This document shows positions 1-7,724 of a stretch of 39,903 bases of DNA, piece by piece. The stretch spans positions 1 through 39,903 of the forward strand of contig CAJTLB010000025.1 in NCBI GenBank assembly GCA_910577045.1, written 5' to 3'. Within the stretch, counting starts at the first letter, position 1. Every line of letters begins with the position of its first letter. Source of the stretch: an uncultured Lachnospiraceae bacterium. GTDB taxonomy: Bacteria > Bacillota > Clostridia > Lachnospirales > Lachnospiraceae. The position numbers were made by a program, and so were the translations under genes. Under the pieces are notes generated by a model. It was not told the origin of the DNA. It did no database searches and saw only the letters and a list, made by a program, of their open reading frames with translations.

Positions 1-69
1 TATTTTACACAAAAATGGGATTGTTTACAATTTATTTACTCATGCGTTTGTCGTGATGATTTTTCATAT

Positions 70-873
70 TCAAGAGGATCTTTGTGTCTGTTCCAATCGT
101 ATCTTATCTGCAATTAATGCTATAAATTCCGAATTTGTTGGTTTCCCTTTACCATTATTCACTGTGTAACTAAACAATTCATCTATGGTATCTATTTTCC
201 CTCTTGACCAAGCAACTTCAATTGCATGTCGTATGGCCCGTTCTACTCTACTAGAGGTCGTATGGTTCTTCTTTGCTATATTTGGATATAGGAGTTTTGT
301 AATGGAATTTAACATTTCTACATCATTTACCGACATCATAATAGCATCTCTTAGATATTGGTATCCTTTAATATGTGCTGGAATACCAATTTCGTGTATC
401 ATGTCTGTTACAGTGCTTTCTAAGGATCTCTCTTCCTTCTTCACCTTCTGTCCATAAGCTAAGACACGTCCTGCAGTCTGCTGCCGGTTTTGCCTTTTAT
501 CCTTTATAAACCTTAGCTGCTTTAGTATGGCATCATTATCAAATGGCTTACGTATATAATAGTGTGCCCCTAAATCAAATGCATCCTCCGCAATATCTTC
601 TTTTCCTATTGCTGTAATTATTATGAATTTTGGGATTTTTCTAATGGATTTGTCATTATTTACCTTGTCCATAATGCTTAAGCCGTCAAGCTTTGGCATA
701 ATCAAATCCAACAGTACTACATCTGGTTCTTTTTCTCTAATAATCTCGTAAACATCTTCTCCATTGGTAGCCCGACCAACTACGACAATATCTTCATCAA
801 GTCCGCACACATCACTTAATAAAGCAACAATATCTTCGTTGTCGTCAGCAAGTGCCACATTCAGCTTATCCAT
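70..873 (-). CDS. spo0A: Spo0A, master regulator of sporulation
   Basis: A 267-residue response regulator that controls entry into sporulation when phosphorylated. The N-terminal receiver domain (about 1-125) shows the acidic pair D10-D11, the phospho-acceptor D56 in VVLLDLIMPK and the lysine of YYIRKPFD. The C-terminal half (about 150-265) matches the Spo0A DNA-binding domain, with IHEIGIPAHIKGYQYLRDAI and the recognition region SSRVERAIRHAIEVAW, then NGKGKPTNSEFIALIADKI. Length is as usual for the family. A GGGAG ribosome binding site lies close before the ATG, and a sigma-A-like promoter lies between this gene and the upstream recombinase, so it is probably a separate transcript. In many relatives spoIVB lies upstream; here a recombinase does. 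Confidence 0.97.
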   Translation of the reverse strand: MDKLNVALADDNEDIVALLSDVCGLDEDIVVVGRATNGEDVYEIIREKEPDVVLLDLIMPKLDGLSIMDKVNNDKSIRKIPKFIIITAIGKEDIAEDAFDLGAHYYIRKPFDNDAILKQLRFIKDKRQNRQQTAGRVLAYGQKVKKEERSLESTVTDMIHEIGIPAHIKGYQYLRDAIMMSVNDVEMLNSITKLLYPNIAKKNHTTSSRVERAIRHAIEVAWSRGKIDTIDELFSYTVNNGKGKPTNSEFIALIADKIRLEQTQRSS

Positions 874-934
874 ACGTTTTCTCCCTTATATAGTTTACCT
901 CCTCCGTATTTTCCATATAATCTTTCTATGTCAC

Positions 935-963
935 ATTATATCTATAAATCGGGAAACTGGCAA
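935..963 (-). promoter_or_regulatory. Probable spo0A promoter
   Basis: On the minus strand TTGCCA (958-963) and TATAAT (935-940) are separated by exactly 17 bases, a near-consensus vegetative promoter about 60 bases before the spo0A start. It lies in the gap after the recombinase stop codon, so spo0A need not depend on recombinase transcription. Confidence 0.65.
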
Positions 964-989
964 TCTATTTTTATCGCCAATTTTAGACA

Positions 990-1619
990 TTATCCCCTTA
1001 CCCATCCTGGCCCATCTACTTTATACAGGTATCCTACTAATTTGTCATATGCTGTACTTTTTGGCAAACTACATATTATGCACACATCATTTAAGGTAAG
1101 TTCTTTCTTTTGCCATTTTCTTACAATTTCAGAAAAATTATCGGGGAGTTTCGCTTCTGGCCTGCCAAACCGTACTCCTCGTTCTTTTGCTGCTTCTATT
1201 CCTTCTGCCTGCCTCTGTTTTATATTTTTCCGTTCATTTTCTGCAACAAAACTTAACACTTGAAGTACAATATCACTTAAGAATGTCCCCATTAAATCTT
1301 TTCCCCTCCTAGTATCTAAAAGCGGCATATCTAATACTACAATATCCGCACCAATATCCTTTGTGATAATCCTCCATTGTTCAATAATCTCCTCATAATT
1401 CCGGCCTAGCCTGTCAATTGACTTTATATATAATACTGTATTTTTCCTTAAAATTTTTATCATACGCTTATACTGTGGCCGTTCAAAATCCTTTCCTGAC
1501 TGCTTGTCCATATAAATCCTTCTTGGCAGAATCCCTGCGGATTTCATTGCCAGCATCTGCCTATCTTCATTTTGTTCTCTTGTGCTTACCCTTACATAAC
1601 CAACCTTTCTTTCCTTCAT
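990..1619 (-). CDS. Small serine recombinase (resolvase/invertase family)
   Basis: A 209-residue recombinase that would cut and rejoin DNA through a serine-DNA intermediate. The N-terminal catalytic domain has GYVRVSTREQNEDRQ with the nucleophile serine at about position 13, the conserved KSIDRLGRNYEEI block, and the FVAENERKNIKQRQAEGI helix that begins the arm region. A short helix-turn-helix domain follows (RPEAKLPDNF to about 205, with LNDVCIICSLPKSTAYDKL). Length fits the resolvase/invertase group, so it appears intact. It sits directly upstream of spo0A on the same strand, with 116 bases between. No matching pair of crossover sites was identified. It could be a domesticated resolvase or part of a degraded mobile element. 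Confidence 0.9.
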   Translation of the reverse strand: MKERKVGYVRVSTREQNEDRQMLAMKSAGILPRRIYMDKQSGKDFERPQYKRMIKILRKNTVLYIKSIDRLGRNYEEIIEQWRIITKDIGADIVVLDMPLLDTRRGKDLMGTFLSDIVLQVLSFVAENERKNIKQRQAEGIEAAKERGVRFGRPEAKLPDNFSEIVRKWQKKELTLNDVCIICSLPKSTAYDKLVGYLYKVDGPGWVRG

Positions 1620-1701
1620 TCTGCGTAATCCTTTCCGTAGTATTTTCTTGAACCTCGTATTCTTTAGGATACCCGGAAATACGCAAAATAACGCAGAAAA
1701 A

Positions 1702-1740
1702 GTCCCCTAATTTCAAGATATTCCCTTGAAATTAGGGGAC
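1702..1740 (-). terminator. Intrinsic terminator of the EF-G paralogue
   Basis: A perfect 16-bp inverted repeat (arms 1702-1717 and 1725-1740, 7-base loop), followed on the minus strand by TTTTTCTG. This is a textbook Rho-independent terminator about 40 bases after the EF-G-like stop codon. It also insulates the recombinase from upstream transcription. Confidence 0.85.
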
Positions 1741-1778
1741 CTATAAAACAAACTTATTACTACTATTATAAGTAAAAC

Positions 1779-3869
1779 CTATTCTTCTATTTTTTCAACC
1801 TTAGCTGCACGCTCTTTAATTTCTTTTTCTTGGACATCAGATGGTGCCTGCTCATAGCGGTTAAAAGTATAAGAATAATTTCCCATGCCGCCTGTCATAG
1901 AACGCAGCTCTGTAGAATACCCAATAATTTCAGCCATCGGGACATCAGCCTCAATAATCTGGTTTCCTTTATGGTCAGGAACCATGCCAAGCACTCTTCC
2001 TCTCCTTTTATTTAAGTCTCCCATAATATCGCCAGTATATTTATCTGGTGCAGTTACTTTTAAAGAAACAATTGGCTCTAAAAGAACTGGAGAAGCCTCC
2101 ATAAACCCTTTCTTAAAAGCAATTTTAGCCGCTGTTTTAAATGCCATTTCAGAAGAATCTACCGGATGGTAAGAACCATCTACTAAAGTTGCTTTTACCC
2201 CTACTACTGGATAAGCAGCTAATGGCCCTTTTAATACAGATTCTTGGATACCCTTTTCTACTGCTGGGAAGAAATTCTTTGGCACAGCGCCGCCAAATAC
2301 CTTTTCATCAAATTCATAAGCGGCCTCTAAATTGCCAGAAGGCTCAAATTCCATATGGACATCTCCATACTGCCCATGCCCGCCAGACTGTTTCTTATGT
2401 TTTCCTTGTACTTTTACCTTTTTACGGATTGTTTCACGGAAAGCTACTTTTGGCTTTGACAACTCTATTTCTACTTTATAGCGGTTTAAAAGCATACTAA
2501 CTGCTACTTCAAGCTGCTGATCCCCAATGCCATACAACAAAGTCTGCCTATTTTCTGTATCATTTACTGCCTTTAAGGTTAAATCCTCATCCATTAACTT
2601 TGCCAATGCCCCAGAGATTTTATCCTCATCTCCTTTATTCTTTGCCTTATAGCGCATATAATTATATGGAATAGAGATTTCTGGCCGGCCATAAGTAATT
2701 GGTTTTGCTTTTGTGGAAAGTGTATCCCCTGTTGTGGTATTAGACAGCTTTGCAACTGCCCCAATATCCCCTGCGTGGAGCTCTTTTACTTCAACTGGGG
2801 TTTTTCCCTGCATAATATAAACTTTAGAAATTTTTTCTTCTGTATCTTTATCATAATTATAAATAGCCATATCCGGTTTTAATACGCCAGAACATACTTT
2901 AAGGAGAGAATACCTTCCAATAAACGGATCAGCAATTGTTTTAAATACTTTTGCAGAAAATGTTTTATCCTCTTTATAATCTGCCTGGAAAATCTCATTC
3001 GTGCGCAGATCAAGTCCTGCCACTGACCTTTCTACAGGTGATGGCAAATAATGTACAAGCCCCTGCAGAAGCATTCTTGCCCCTATCCCAGTAAGGCCAG
3101 AACCAATTAATACTGGAACCATGCCGCCGTCCCTTACATGCGCACGGATTGAGCCCAAAATTTCATCTGGGGTAAAATCATCTCCTGCCAAATAACGGTC
3201 TAAATACTCTTCACTGGTCTCTGCAACCGCCTCTAACAAAGTTTCCCTTGCTACTTTTAAGTTTTCCATAGAATAATCTGGGATAGGAAAATCTTCATAT
3301 TTTGAGACATCGATAAAGCGTCTTCCTTCCATCTTCACAACATTGACAAATCCAACAAATTTTTCATTTTCGCGGATAGGCAGATGGAATGGGGCAACTT
3401 TCTTTCCAAATACTTCTGTCATATCTTCTAATGCCTGGCGGAAACTAGCATGATCTAAATCCATATCTGTTACAAAAATCATTCTTGGAATATTATATTT
3501 TTCACATAATTCCCATGCTTTAATGGAACCCACTTCTACGCCATTCTTGCCTGATACTACAATAACAGCAGCATCTGCCACGCTAACAGCCTCTTCCACT
3601 TCCCCTACAAAGTCAAAATATCCTGGCGTATCTAAAACATTAATTTTGGTATTCTCCCATTCCATCGGAACCACAGATGTATGTATTGAAAACAGACGTT
3701 TAATTTCTTCCTTATCATAATCACTTACTGTATTGCCGTCTTCTACTCGCCCTTGACGGTTTACCAGCCCAGAAACATACGCCATTGCCTCGACAAGCGT
3801 TGTCTTTCCACAGCCACCATGGCCTAAGAGCACAACATTCCGAACCTTACTCGTTGTATAAACATTCAT
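1779..3869 (-). CDS. EF-G-like translation factor GTPase (second-copy type)
   Basis: A 696-residue protein with the full EF-G domain order: GTPase domain, beta-barrel domain II, domains III and V, and the domain IV block RETIRKKVKVQGKHKKQSGG. The P-loop GHGGCGKT is at 16-23 and DTPG at 80-83. The G4 position, normally NKxD, reads TDMD (134-137), which is unusual because that asparagine and lysine help recognise guanine. The gene is alone, with its own promoter and terminator, and not in an rpsL-rpsG-tuf operon, so it is likely a paralogue, not the housekeeping EF-G. Paralogues of this class can act in translocation, ribosome recycling or stress; which applies here cannot be read from sequence. 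A GGAGG site precedes the ATG. Confidence 0.88.
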   Translation of the reverse strand: MNVYTTSKVRNVVLLGHGGCGKTTLVEAMAYVSGLVNRQGRVEDGNTVSDYDKEEIKRLFSIHTSVVPMEWENTKINVLDTPGYFDFVGEVEEAVSVADAAVIVVSGKNGVEVGSIKAWELCEKYNIPRMIFVTDMDLDHASFRQALEDMTEVFGKKVAPFHLPIRENEKFVGFVNVVKMEGRRFIDVSKYEDFPIPDYSMENLKVARETLLEAVAETSEEYLDRYLAGDDFTPDEILGSIRAHVRDGGMVPVLIGSGLTGIGARMLLQGLVHYLPSPVERSVAGLDLRTNEIFQADYKEDKTFSAKVFKTIADPFIGRYSLLKVCSGVLKPDMAIYNYDKDTEEKISKVYIMQGKTPVEVKELHAGDIGAVAKLSNTTTGDTLSTKAKPITYGRPEISIPYNYMRYKAKNKGDEDKISGALAKLMDEDLTLKAVNDTENRQTLLYGIGDQQLEVAVSMLLNRYKVEIELSKPKVAFRETIRKKVKVQGKHKKQSGGHGQYGDVHMEFEPSGNLEAAYEFDEKVFGGAVPKNFFPAVEKGIQESVLKGPLAAYPVVGVKATLVDGSYHPVDSSEMAFKTAAKIAFKKGFMEASPVLLEPIVSLKVTAPDKYTGDIMGDLNKRRGRVLGMVPDHKGNQIIEADVPMAEIIGYSTELRSMTGGMGNYSYTFNRYEQAPSDVQEKEIKERAAKVEKIEE

Positions 3870-3933
3870 CGCTTATTTCCTCCAATATCATAATATTTAT
3901 GTGCATCCCTGTCCCCAAAAGCACTATGTTTTT

Positions 3934-3962
3934 ATTTTACTAAATTTTTTGTTGTTTTTCAA
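3934..3962 (-). promoter_or_regulatory. Promoter of the EF-G paralogue
   Basis: On the minus strand TTGAAA (3957-3962) and TAAAAT (3934-3939) are spaced by 17 bases, about 65 bases before the start codon. It diverges from the tyrA promoter some 30 bases away. Confidence 0.6.
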
Positions 3963-3990
3963 TCTTTTTTATTTCCAAAATAGTATTATA

Positions 3991-4020
3991 TTGACAAAAT
4001 AATCCCCCTTCGCTTAGAAT
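3991..4020 (+). promoter_or_regulatory. tyrA promoter
   Basis: Consensus TTGACA (3991-3996), an 18-base spacer and TAGAAT (4015-4020). Transcription would start near 4027, leaving a leader of about 30 bases. That is too short for a T-box or other attenuator. Confidence 0.65.
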
Positions 4021-4056
4021 AAAAACAATATATTGTAAAGGATAGGAGACGGTATT

Positions 4057-5178
4057 ATGTATTCAACTACTTTAGTCCCGCCAAAGCCTATTATAGGCTT
4101 TCTGGGACTTGGGCTTATAGGCGGGTCAATAGCAAAAGGAATCCGGCGCTATTACCCTTCTGCCACCATTATTGGCTATAACCATAATTTCAGCACTACA
4201 CAACTGGCAATGGACGATGGGACTATCCATATTGCTGCAAAAGAAGTAGATCATACTTTTTCTGCTTGTGATATTATTTATCTATGTATGCCTGTTTCTT
4301 ATAATGTAGAATATTTAAAGAAAATCAAGCCATTTTTAAAGCCTTCCTGTATTCTTACCGATGTAGGAAGCGTAAAGGGGAATATCCATAAAGCTGTTAA
4401 TGAACTAGGGCTTTCTTCTAATTTTATTGGCGGGCATCCAATGGCTGGCTCGGAAAAAACAGGATATATCAACGCAACTGATCATTTGGTAGAAAATGCC
4501 TATTATGCAATTACTCCCTGTAGCGAGACAGAAGAACATTCTCTTCTGCTTTTAAAAGAATTAACAGCGTCCCTTGGCGCTATCCCTGTAATACTTTCTC
4601 CAGAAGAACATGATTATGCTGTTGCTGCCATTAGCCACCTTCCCCATATGATCGCTTCTGGGTTAGTTAATCTAATCCAGTCTATCGATTCTAAAGATCA
4701 GATTATGAAAACTATTGCAGCTGGCGGTTTTAAAGATATTACCCGCATTGCATCTGCCTCTCCTATTATGTGGCAGCAGATTTGCCTGACAAATAAAGAA
4801 AATATTGTAAAAACTATGGAACAATATTTAACATATTTTACAGAAATTAAAAATGCAGTCGAAAAAGGAGATTCTAATTATCTTTATCAATTTTTTAATG
4901 GCGGGAAGGAATACCGGAATTCTATCCCTTCTGCCCCATCTGGGCCAATGGCAAAAGTATATGGCATTTATTGTGATATTATAGATGAAGCAGGGAGCCT
5001 TGCAAAAGCCGCTTCCCTTCTTGCTGCTTCTAATATTAGCATTAAAAATATTGGCATTACCCACACCAGGGAATTCCAAGAAGATGTTTTACGTATTGAA
5101 TTTTATACACAAAAAGCCGCTGATTTGGCAACCCAAGTCCTTAATAGCCACCAATACCATGTTACACAGCTTTGCTAA
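4057..5178 (+). CDS. tyrA: Prephenate dehydrogenase with C-terminal ACT domain
   Basis: A 373-residue enzyme expected to convert prephenate to 4-hydroxyphenylpyruvate with reduction of NAD(P)+, the tyrosine branch of aromatic amino acid synthesis. The Rossmann motif GFLGLGLIGGSIAKGI is near the N-terminus. The prephenate dehydrogenase signatures TDVGSVKG and GGHPMAGSEKTGY follow, with HLPHMIASGL in the helical dimerisation domain. The last 70-80 residues (VYGIYCDIIDEAGSLAKAASLL onward) look like an ACT regulatory domain, which in this family often mediates tyrosine feedback. Its own promoter and a GGAG site precede the ATG. It is followed by aroA on the same strand, with a structured element between. 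Confidence 0.93.
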   Translation: MYSTTLVPPKPIIGFLGLGLIGGSIAKGIRRYYPSATIIGYNHNFSTTQLAMDDGTIHIAAKEVDHTFSACDIIYLCMPVSYNVEYLKKIKPFLKPSCILTDVGSVKGNIHKAVNELGLSSNFIGGHPMAGSEKTGYINATDHLVENAYYAITPCSETEEHSLLLLKELTASLGAIPVILSPEEHDYAVAAISHLPHMIASGLVNLIQSIDSKDQIMKTIAAGGFKDITRIASASPIMWQQICLTNKENIVKTMEQYLTYFTEIKNAVEKGDSNYLYQFFNGGKEYRNSIPSAPSGPMAKVYGIYCDIIDEAGSLAKAASLLAASNISIKNIGITHTREFQEDVLRIEFYTQKAADLATQVLNSHQYHVTQLC

Positions 5179-5220
5179 CTATTTTTCATCAATTAATAGC
5201 ATGGATTCCCTTTTCTCTTA

Positions 5221-5347
5221 GGTAGGGGAGGAATTGCTCAAAACAAGTGTAACGGCAGTAATGGGCGGGGCGAAAGTGGTATCCCCTACTGCCATGAGGC
5301 AATCCACGTAATTGTCTTGCTCCTAACTACCACAAGTGGATTGAAAC
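5221..5347 (+). ncRNA. Compact structured RNA element, omega-RNA/IS605-end-like
   Basis: The tyrA-aroA gap holds a dense set of complementary arms. GGTAG (5221-5225) pairs CTACC (5327-5331), GGAG (5227-5230) pairs CTCC (5320-5323), and ATTGC (5233-5237) pairs GCAAT (5299-5303). A long central hairpin forms from GGCAGTA (5254-5260) with TACTGCC (5287-5293) and an inner GGGG/CCCC. CAATCCAC (5300-5307) is complementary to GTGGATTG (5336-5343) near the 3' end, giving a pseudoknot or an alternative pairing. The element ends GTGGATTGAAAC, like many CRISPR repeats and the 3' ends of TnpB-associated RNAs. No tnpB or tnpA is present. It could be an orphan IS605-type right end or a cis-acting leader for aroA, whose ribosome binding site begins 14 bases later. 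Confidence 0.5.
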
Positions 5348-5376
5348 AAAAAAACAAGATAGGAAAGGATTTATTT

Positions 5377-6675
5377 ATGGCAAATAATTTTAATTCCACA
5401 TACCATGTAAAACCAATAAAGGGGCCTGTCCATCTTTCTTTATCTGTCCCTGGCTCTAAAAGTATTACAAACCGTGCCTTACTCCTTGCTGCCCTTGCAG
5501 ATGGGACAAGCACTTTATATGGCACCCTGTTTTCAGAAGATTCTAGGCATTTTCTTTCCTGTTTGCAGGAACTGGGGTTCCCTGTAACAATTGATGAAGA
5601 ACACTGTATTGTCACAGTAACAGGATATGGCGGGAATATCCCTAAAAAAGAAGCTAGTATTTATGTTGGGAGCGCAGGGACTGCTGCCCGGTTTTTAACA
5701 GCCATGCTTGGTTTCTCTAATGGCATTTACCATTTAGATGCATCCGAACAAATGAGGAAACGGCCAATGAAACCACTTTTAGATGCCTTAGCTTCCATTG
5801 GCAGCCACATTACATACCATGGGGCTGAGGGCTGTTTTCCATTTACCATAACTGGTTCTTCCTGTAATAAGAATTCTATCGAAATTAATATTGGGAATAG
5901 CAGCCAATTCCTTAGTGCACTCCTTATGTCGGCACCTCTTATGCCAAATGGGTTATCTATTACTTTAGTAGGAGAAAAACATTCTCTTTCCTACGTAAAT
6001 ATTACCACCCATATGATGAAGCAATTTGGCTGCCAAGTTGAAACCCAAAAGGAGGGGCATTATATTATCCCTGCCCACCAAAACTACCATCCACAAAACT
6101 ACCAAATTGAGCCTGATATGTCTGCTGCCTGTTATTTTTATGCTTTAGCGCCGCTTCTAGGAGGAAGCGTACAAGTAAGCCATATTCACTTAGATTCCAT
6201 GCAAGGTGACATTCAGTTCCTTACTATTTTAGAACAAATGGGATGCAGTTTAATAGATAGCGACAAAGGTATTCTTCTAAAATGTGATATGCCCCGTACC
6301 TACCCTGGTTTTGACATTGATTTATCTAGCTGCTCTGACCAAACTATGACCCTTGCCGCGTTAGCACCTTTTGCTTCTTCACCTGTTACTATCCGTAATA
6401 TTTCCCATATCCGGTTACAAGAAAGTAACCGGATTGAAGCAATCCTTACAGAACTTACACGGATGGGGATTACTTGCAAAGAGTTGACAGATGGTATTTT
6501 TATTGAACCAGGTATGCCAAAGTCTGCCTTAATAGAAACTTATAATGACCACCGCATGGCAATGGCCTTTTCCTTAATTGGGCTTCTTGTCCCTGGCATT
6601 ATTATACAAAATCCTGCTTGTTGTAAAAAAACTTTTGAAACCTATTTTGATATACTAGACACTATTGCGAAATAA
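5377..6675 (+). CDS. aroA: 3-phosphoshikimate 1-carboxyvinyltransferase (EPSP synthase)
   Basis: A 432-residue enzyme joining shikimate-3-phosphate and phosphoenolpyruvate in the penultimate step to chorismate. Visible signatures are SVPGSKSITNRALLLAALA near the N-terminus, SSQFLSALLMSAPL in the middle, and RIQESNR-like RLQESNRIEA with YNDHRMAMAFSL near the C-terminus. The loop usually written GNAGTAMRP reads GSAGTAARF, a variant around the phosphoenolpyruvate/glyphosate pocket. The start is taken at 5377 because AGGAAAGG lies 8 bases upstream. The longer in-frame ATG at 5317 would translate the structured element and has no ribosome binding site. With tyrA upstream this forms a small aromatic amino acid cluster. 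Confidence 0.95.
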   Translation: MANNFNSTYHVKPIKGPVHLSLSVPGSKSITNRALLLAALADGTSTLYGTLFSEDSRHFLSCLQELGFPVTIDEEHCIVTVTGYGGNIPKKEASIYVGSAGTAARFLTAMLGFSNGIYHLDASEQMRKRPMKPLLDALASIGSHITYHGAEGCFPFTITGSSCNKNSIEINIGNSSQFLSALLMSAPLMPNGLSITLVGEKHSLSYVNITTHMMKQFGCQVETQKEGHYIIPAHQNYHPQNYQIEPDMSAACYFYALAPLLGGSVQVSHIHLDSMQGDIQFLTILEQMGCSLIDSDKGILLKCDMPRTYPGFDIDLSSCSDQTMTLAALAPFASSPVTIRNISHIRLQESNRIEAILTELTRMGITCKELTDGIFIEPGMPKSALIETYNDHRMAMAFSLIGLLVPGIIIQNPACCKKTFETYFDILDTIAK

Positions 6676-6714
6676 GTCCTATTGAAAAACCTTTTTTATT
6701 GTGATATAAGAAAA

Positions 6715-6747
6715 ACAGCTATATTAAGAACTTTTTAATATAGCTGT
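6715..6747 (+). terminator. Terminator after aroA
   Basis: Inverted repeat ACAGCTATATTA (6715-6726) with TAATATAGCTGT (6736-6747), followed by CTTATTTTG. It is a plausible Rho-independent terminator about 40 bases after the aroA stop, though the T tract is interrupted. Confidence 0.7.
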
Positions 6748-6751
6748 CTTA

Positions 6752-6831
6752 TTTTGTCACTTTTTGTCGTTTTATTCTACTTTTTTCGCACTTTTCCGAC
6801 TATTTTTGCATATTTGTCGAATTTTGTCGTT
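6752..6831 (+). repeat. Ten-base-periodic array resembling tandem Spo0A boxes
   Basis: Units start every 10 bases at 6752, 6762, 6772, 6782, 6792, 6802, 6812 and 6822: TTTTGTCACT, TTTTGTCGTT, TTATTCTACT, TTTTTCGCAC, TTTTCCGACT, ATTTTTGCAT, ATTTGTCGAA, TTTTGTCGTT. The seventh contains the exact 0A box TGTCGAA, and tandem 0A boxes are known to be spaced 10 bp centre to centre. The same pattern also puts T-tracts in helical phase, which would curve the DNA. It lies in the 374-base gap between aroA and the two-component system; the rest of that gap holds a terminator and the regulator's promoter. Confidence 0.6.
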
Positions 6832-6986
6832 CATTTATTAATTTCGTTTTTTGTTTTTTTATTTTAATCCCTGCCCTCTAAATATATTCTATCACAAGTA
6901 AATCTAGAAAACTTTAAAATACACAACATATCATTTCCTCTACTATATCCTCAATTTAATATAAAAAACAGACTATCTTCATTTTA

Positions 6987-7009
6987 ATCACAAATTTCTA
7001 TGTTATAAT
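6987..7009 (+). promoter_or_regulatory. Promoter/operator of the two-component operon
   Basis: ATCACAAATTT (6987-6997) sits exactly 17 bases before TATAAT (7004-7009), with no good -35 hexamer. The same motif at the same distance precedes the TATAAT of the small exported protein gene (9339 and 9356). This suggests an activator site replacing the -35, probably for the operon's own response regulator. A weaker related copy is at 6975-6985. Confidence 0.55.
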
Positions 7010-7049
7010 ATTTCCAAAGTTATAAAACTAAAAGAAATGAGGTTATCTT

Positions 7050-7724
7050 ATGCAGCATATTTTAATTGTGGAAGATGATTTAGACATACAAGAACTTTTA
7101 CAAAATTTCTTACAAGAAGTAGGTTATTGTGTTACAGTTGCAGGTGATGGCGTAGAAGCCCTTTCTCTATTTTCCAAAAACCAATACCACTTAATTTTAC
7201 TTGATATTATGCTGCCCAAAATTGATGGGTTTGGGGTATGTGAGCTTATCCGCAGCAAATCACAAATCCCTATTATTATGCTTACGGCACTCAATAGTGA
7301 AGAAGAACAAATTAAGGGATTAGACTTACAAGTAGACGATTACATAACCAAACCATTTTCCATGCCAATCCTTATACGGAAAATTGCTGCTGTCCTACGG
7401 CGTAGTGGTACTTTAAAAGAAGAAAACCATATTATTTCTTATAAAAACCTAATTTTAGACTTAGACAGTTATACTGCCCTAATAGATGGGCACAGCTTTG
7501 AGCTAACACAAAGAGAGTTTGAAATACTAAAAGAATTCCTTACTAACCAAGGGCGTGTCTTAACCAGGCAAATATTACTTGATAAATTATGGCAATATGA
7601 TTTTTATGGAGATGAAAGAGTCGTGGATACCCATATTAAAAATCTCCGTAAAAAATTAAATATTGATTTTATCCAAACAATTAGAGGGGTGGGGTATAAA
7701 ATTGAAAAAGAACCTAAAAAATAG
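7050..7724 (+). CDS. OmpR/PhoB-family response regulator (VanR-like)
   Basis: A 224-residue transcription factor. The receiver domain (1-about 118) shows E8-D9-D10, phospho-acceptor D52 in LILLDIMLPKIDGFG, T in MLTA and the lysine of YITKPFS. The C-terminal winged-helix domain (about 130-220) has the family signatures FELTQREFEILKEFLTNQGRVLTR and VVDTHIKNLRKKL, ending RGVGYKIE. It overlaps the histidine kinase gene by 23 bases, so the two are translated together. It probably binds the ATCACAAA direct repeats seen at its own promoter and at 9317-9349 (inference from shared motif and spacing). The closest functional class is VanR/PhoP-like; the signal is unknown. Confidence 0.92.
   Translation: MQHILIVEDDLDIQELLQNFLQEVGYCVTVAGDGVEALSLFSKNQYHLILLDIMLPKIDGFGVCELIRSKSQIPIIMLTALNSEEEQIKGLDLQVDDYITKPFSMPILIRKIAAVLRRSGTLKEENHIISYKNLILDLDSYTALIDGHSFELTQREFEILKEFLTNQGRVLTRQILLDKLWQYDFYGDERVVDTHIKNLRKKLNIDFIQTIRGVGYKIEKEPKK

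Noticed and set aside
47..54. Isolated TTTGTCGT near the spo0A 3' end as a Spo0A box
   Set aside because: A single partial match in AT-rich DNA without a promoter beside it; not distinguishable from chance.
1702..1740. Perfect palindrome as a recombinase site or transposon end
   Set aside because: It is followed by a T tract on the minus strand right after the EF-G-like gene, so a terminator explains it fully; no second copy was seen.
4021..4056. T-box or tyrosine-responsive attenuator ahead of tyrA
   Set aside because: The leader is only about 30 bases from the predicted start and has no stem-loops or T-box sequence.
5313..5347. A CRISPR array repeat ending GTGGATTGAAAC
   Set aside because: Only one copy is present, there are no spacers and no cas genes. 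The surrounding helices fit a structured RNA element better.
5317..5376. Longer aroA start at the upstream ATG
   Set aside because: No ribosome binding site; it would translate the structured element, whereas 5377 has AGGAAAGG at correct spacing.
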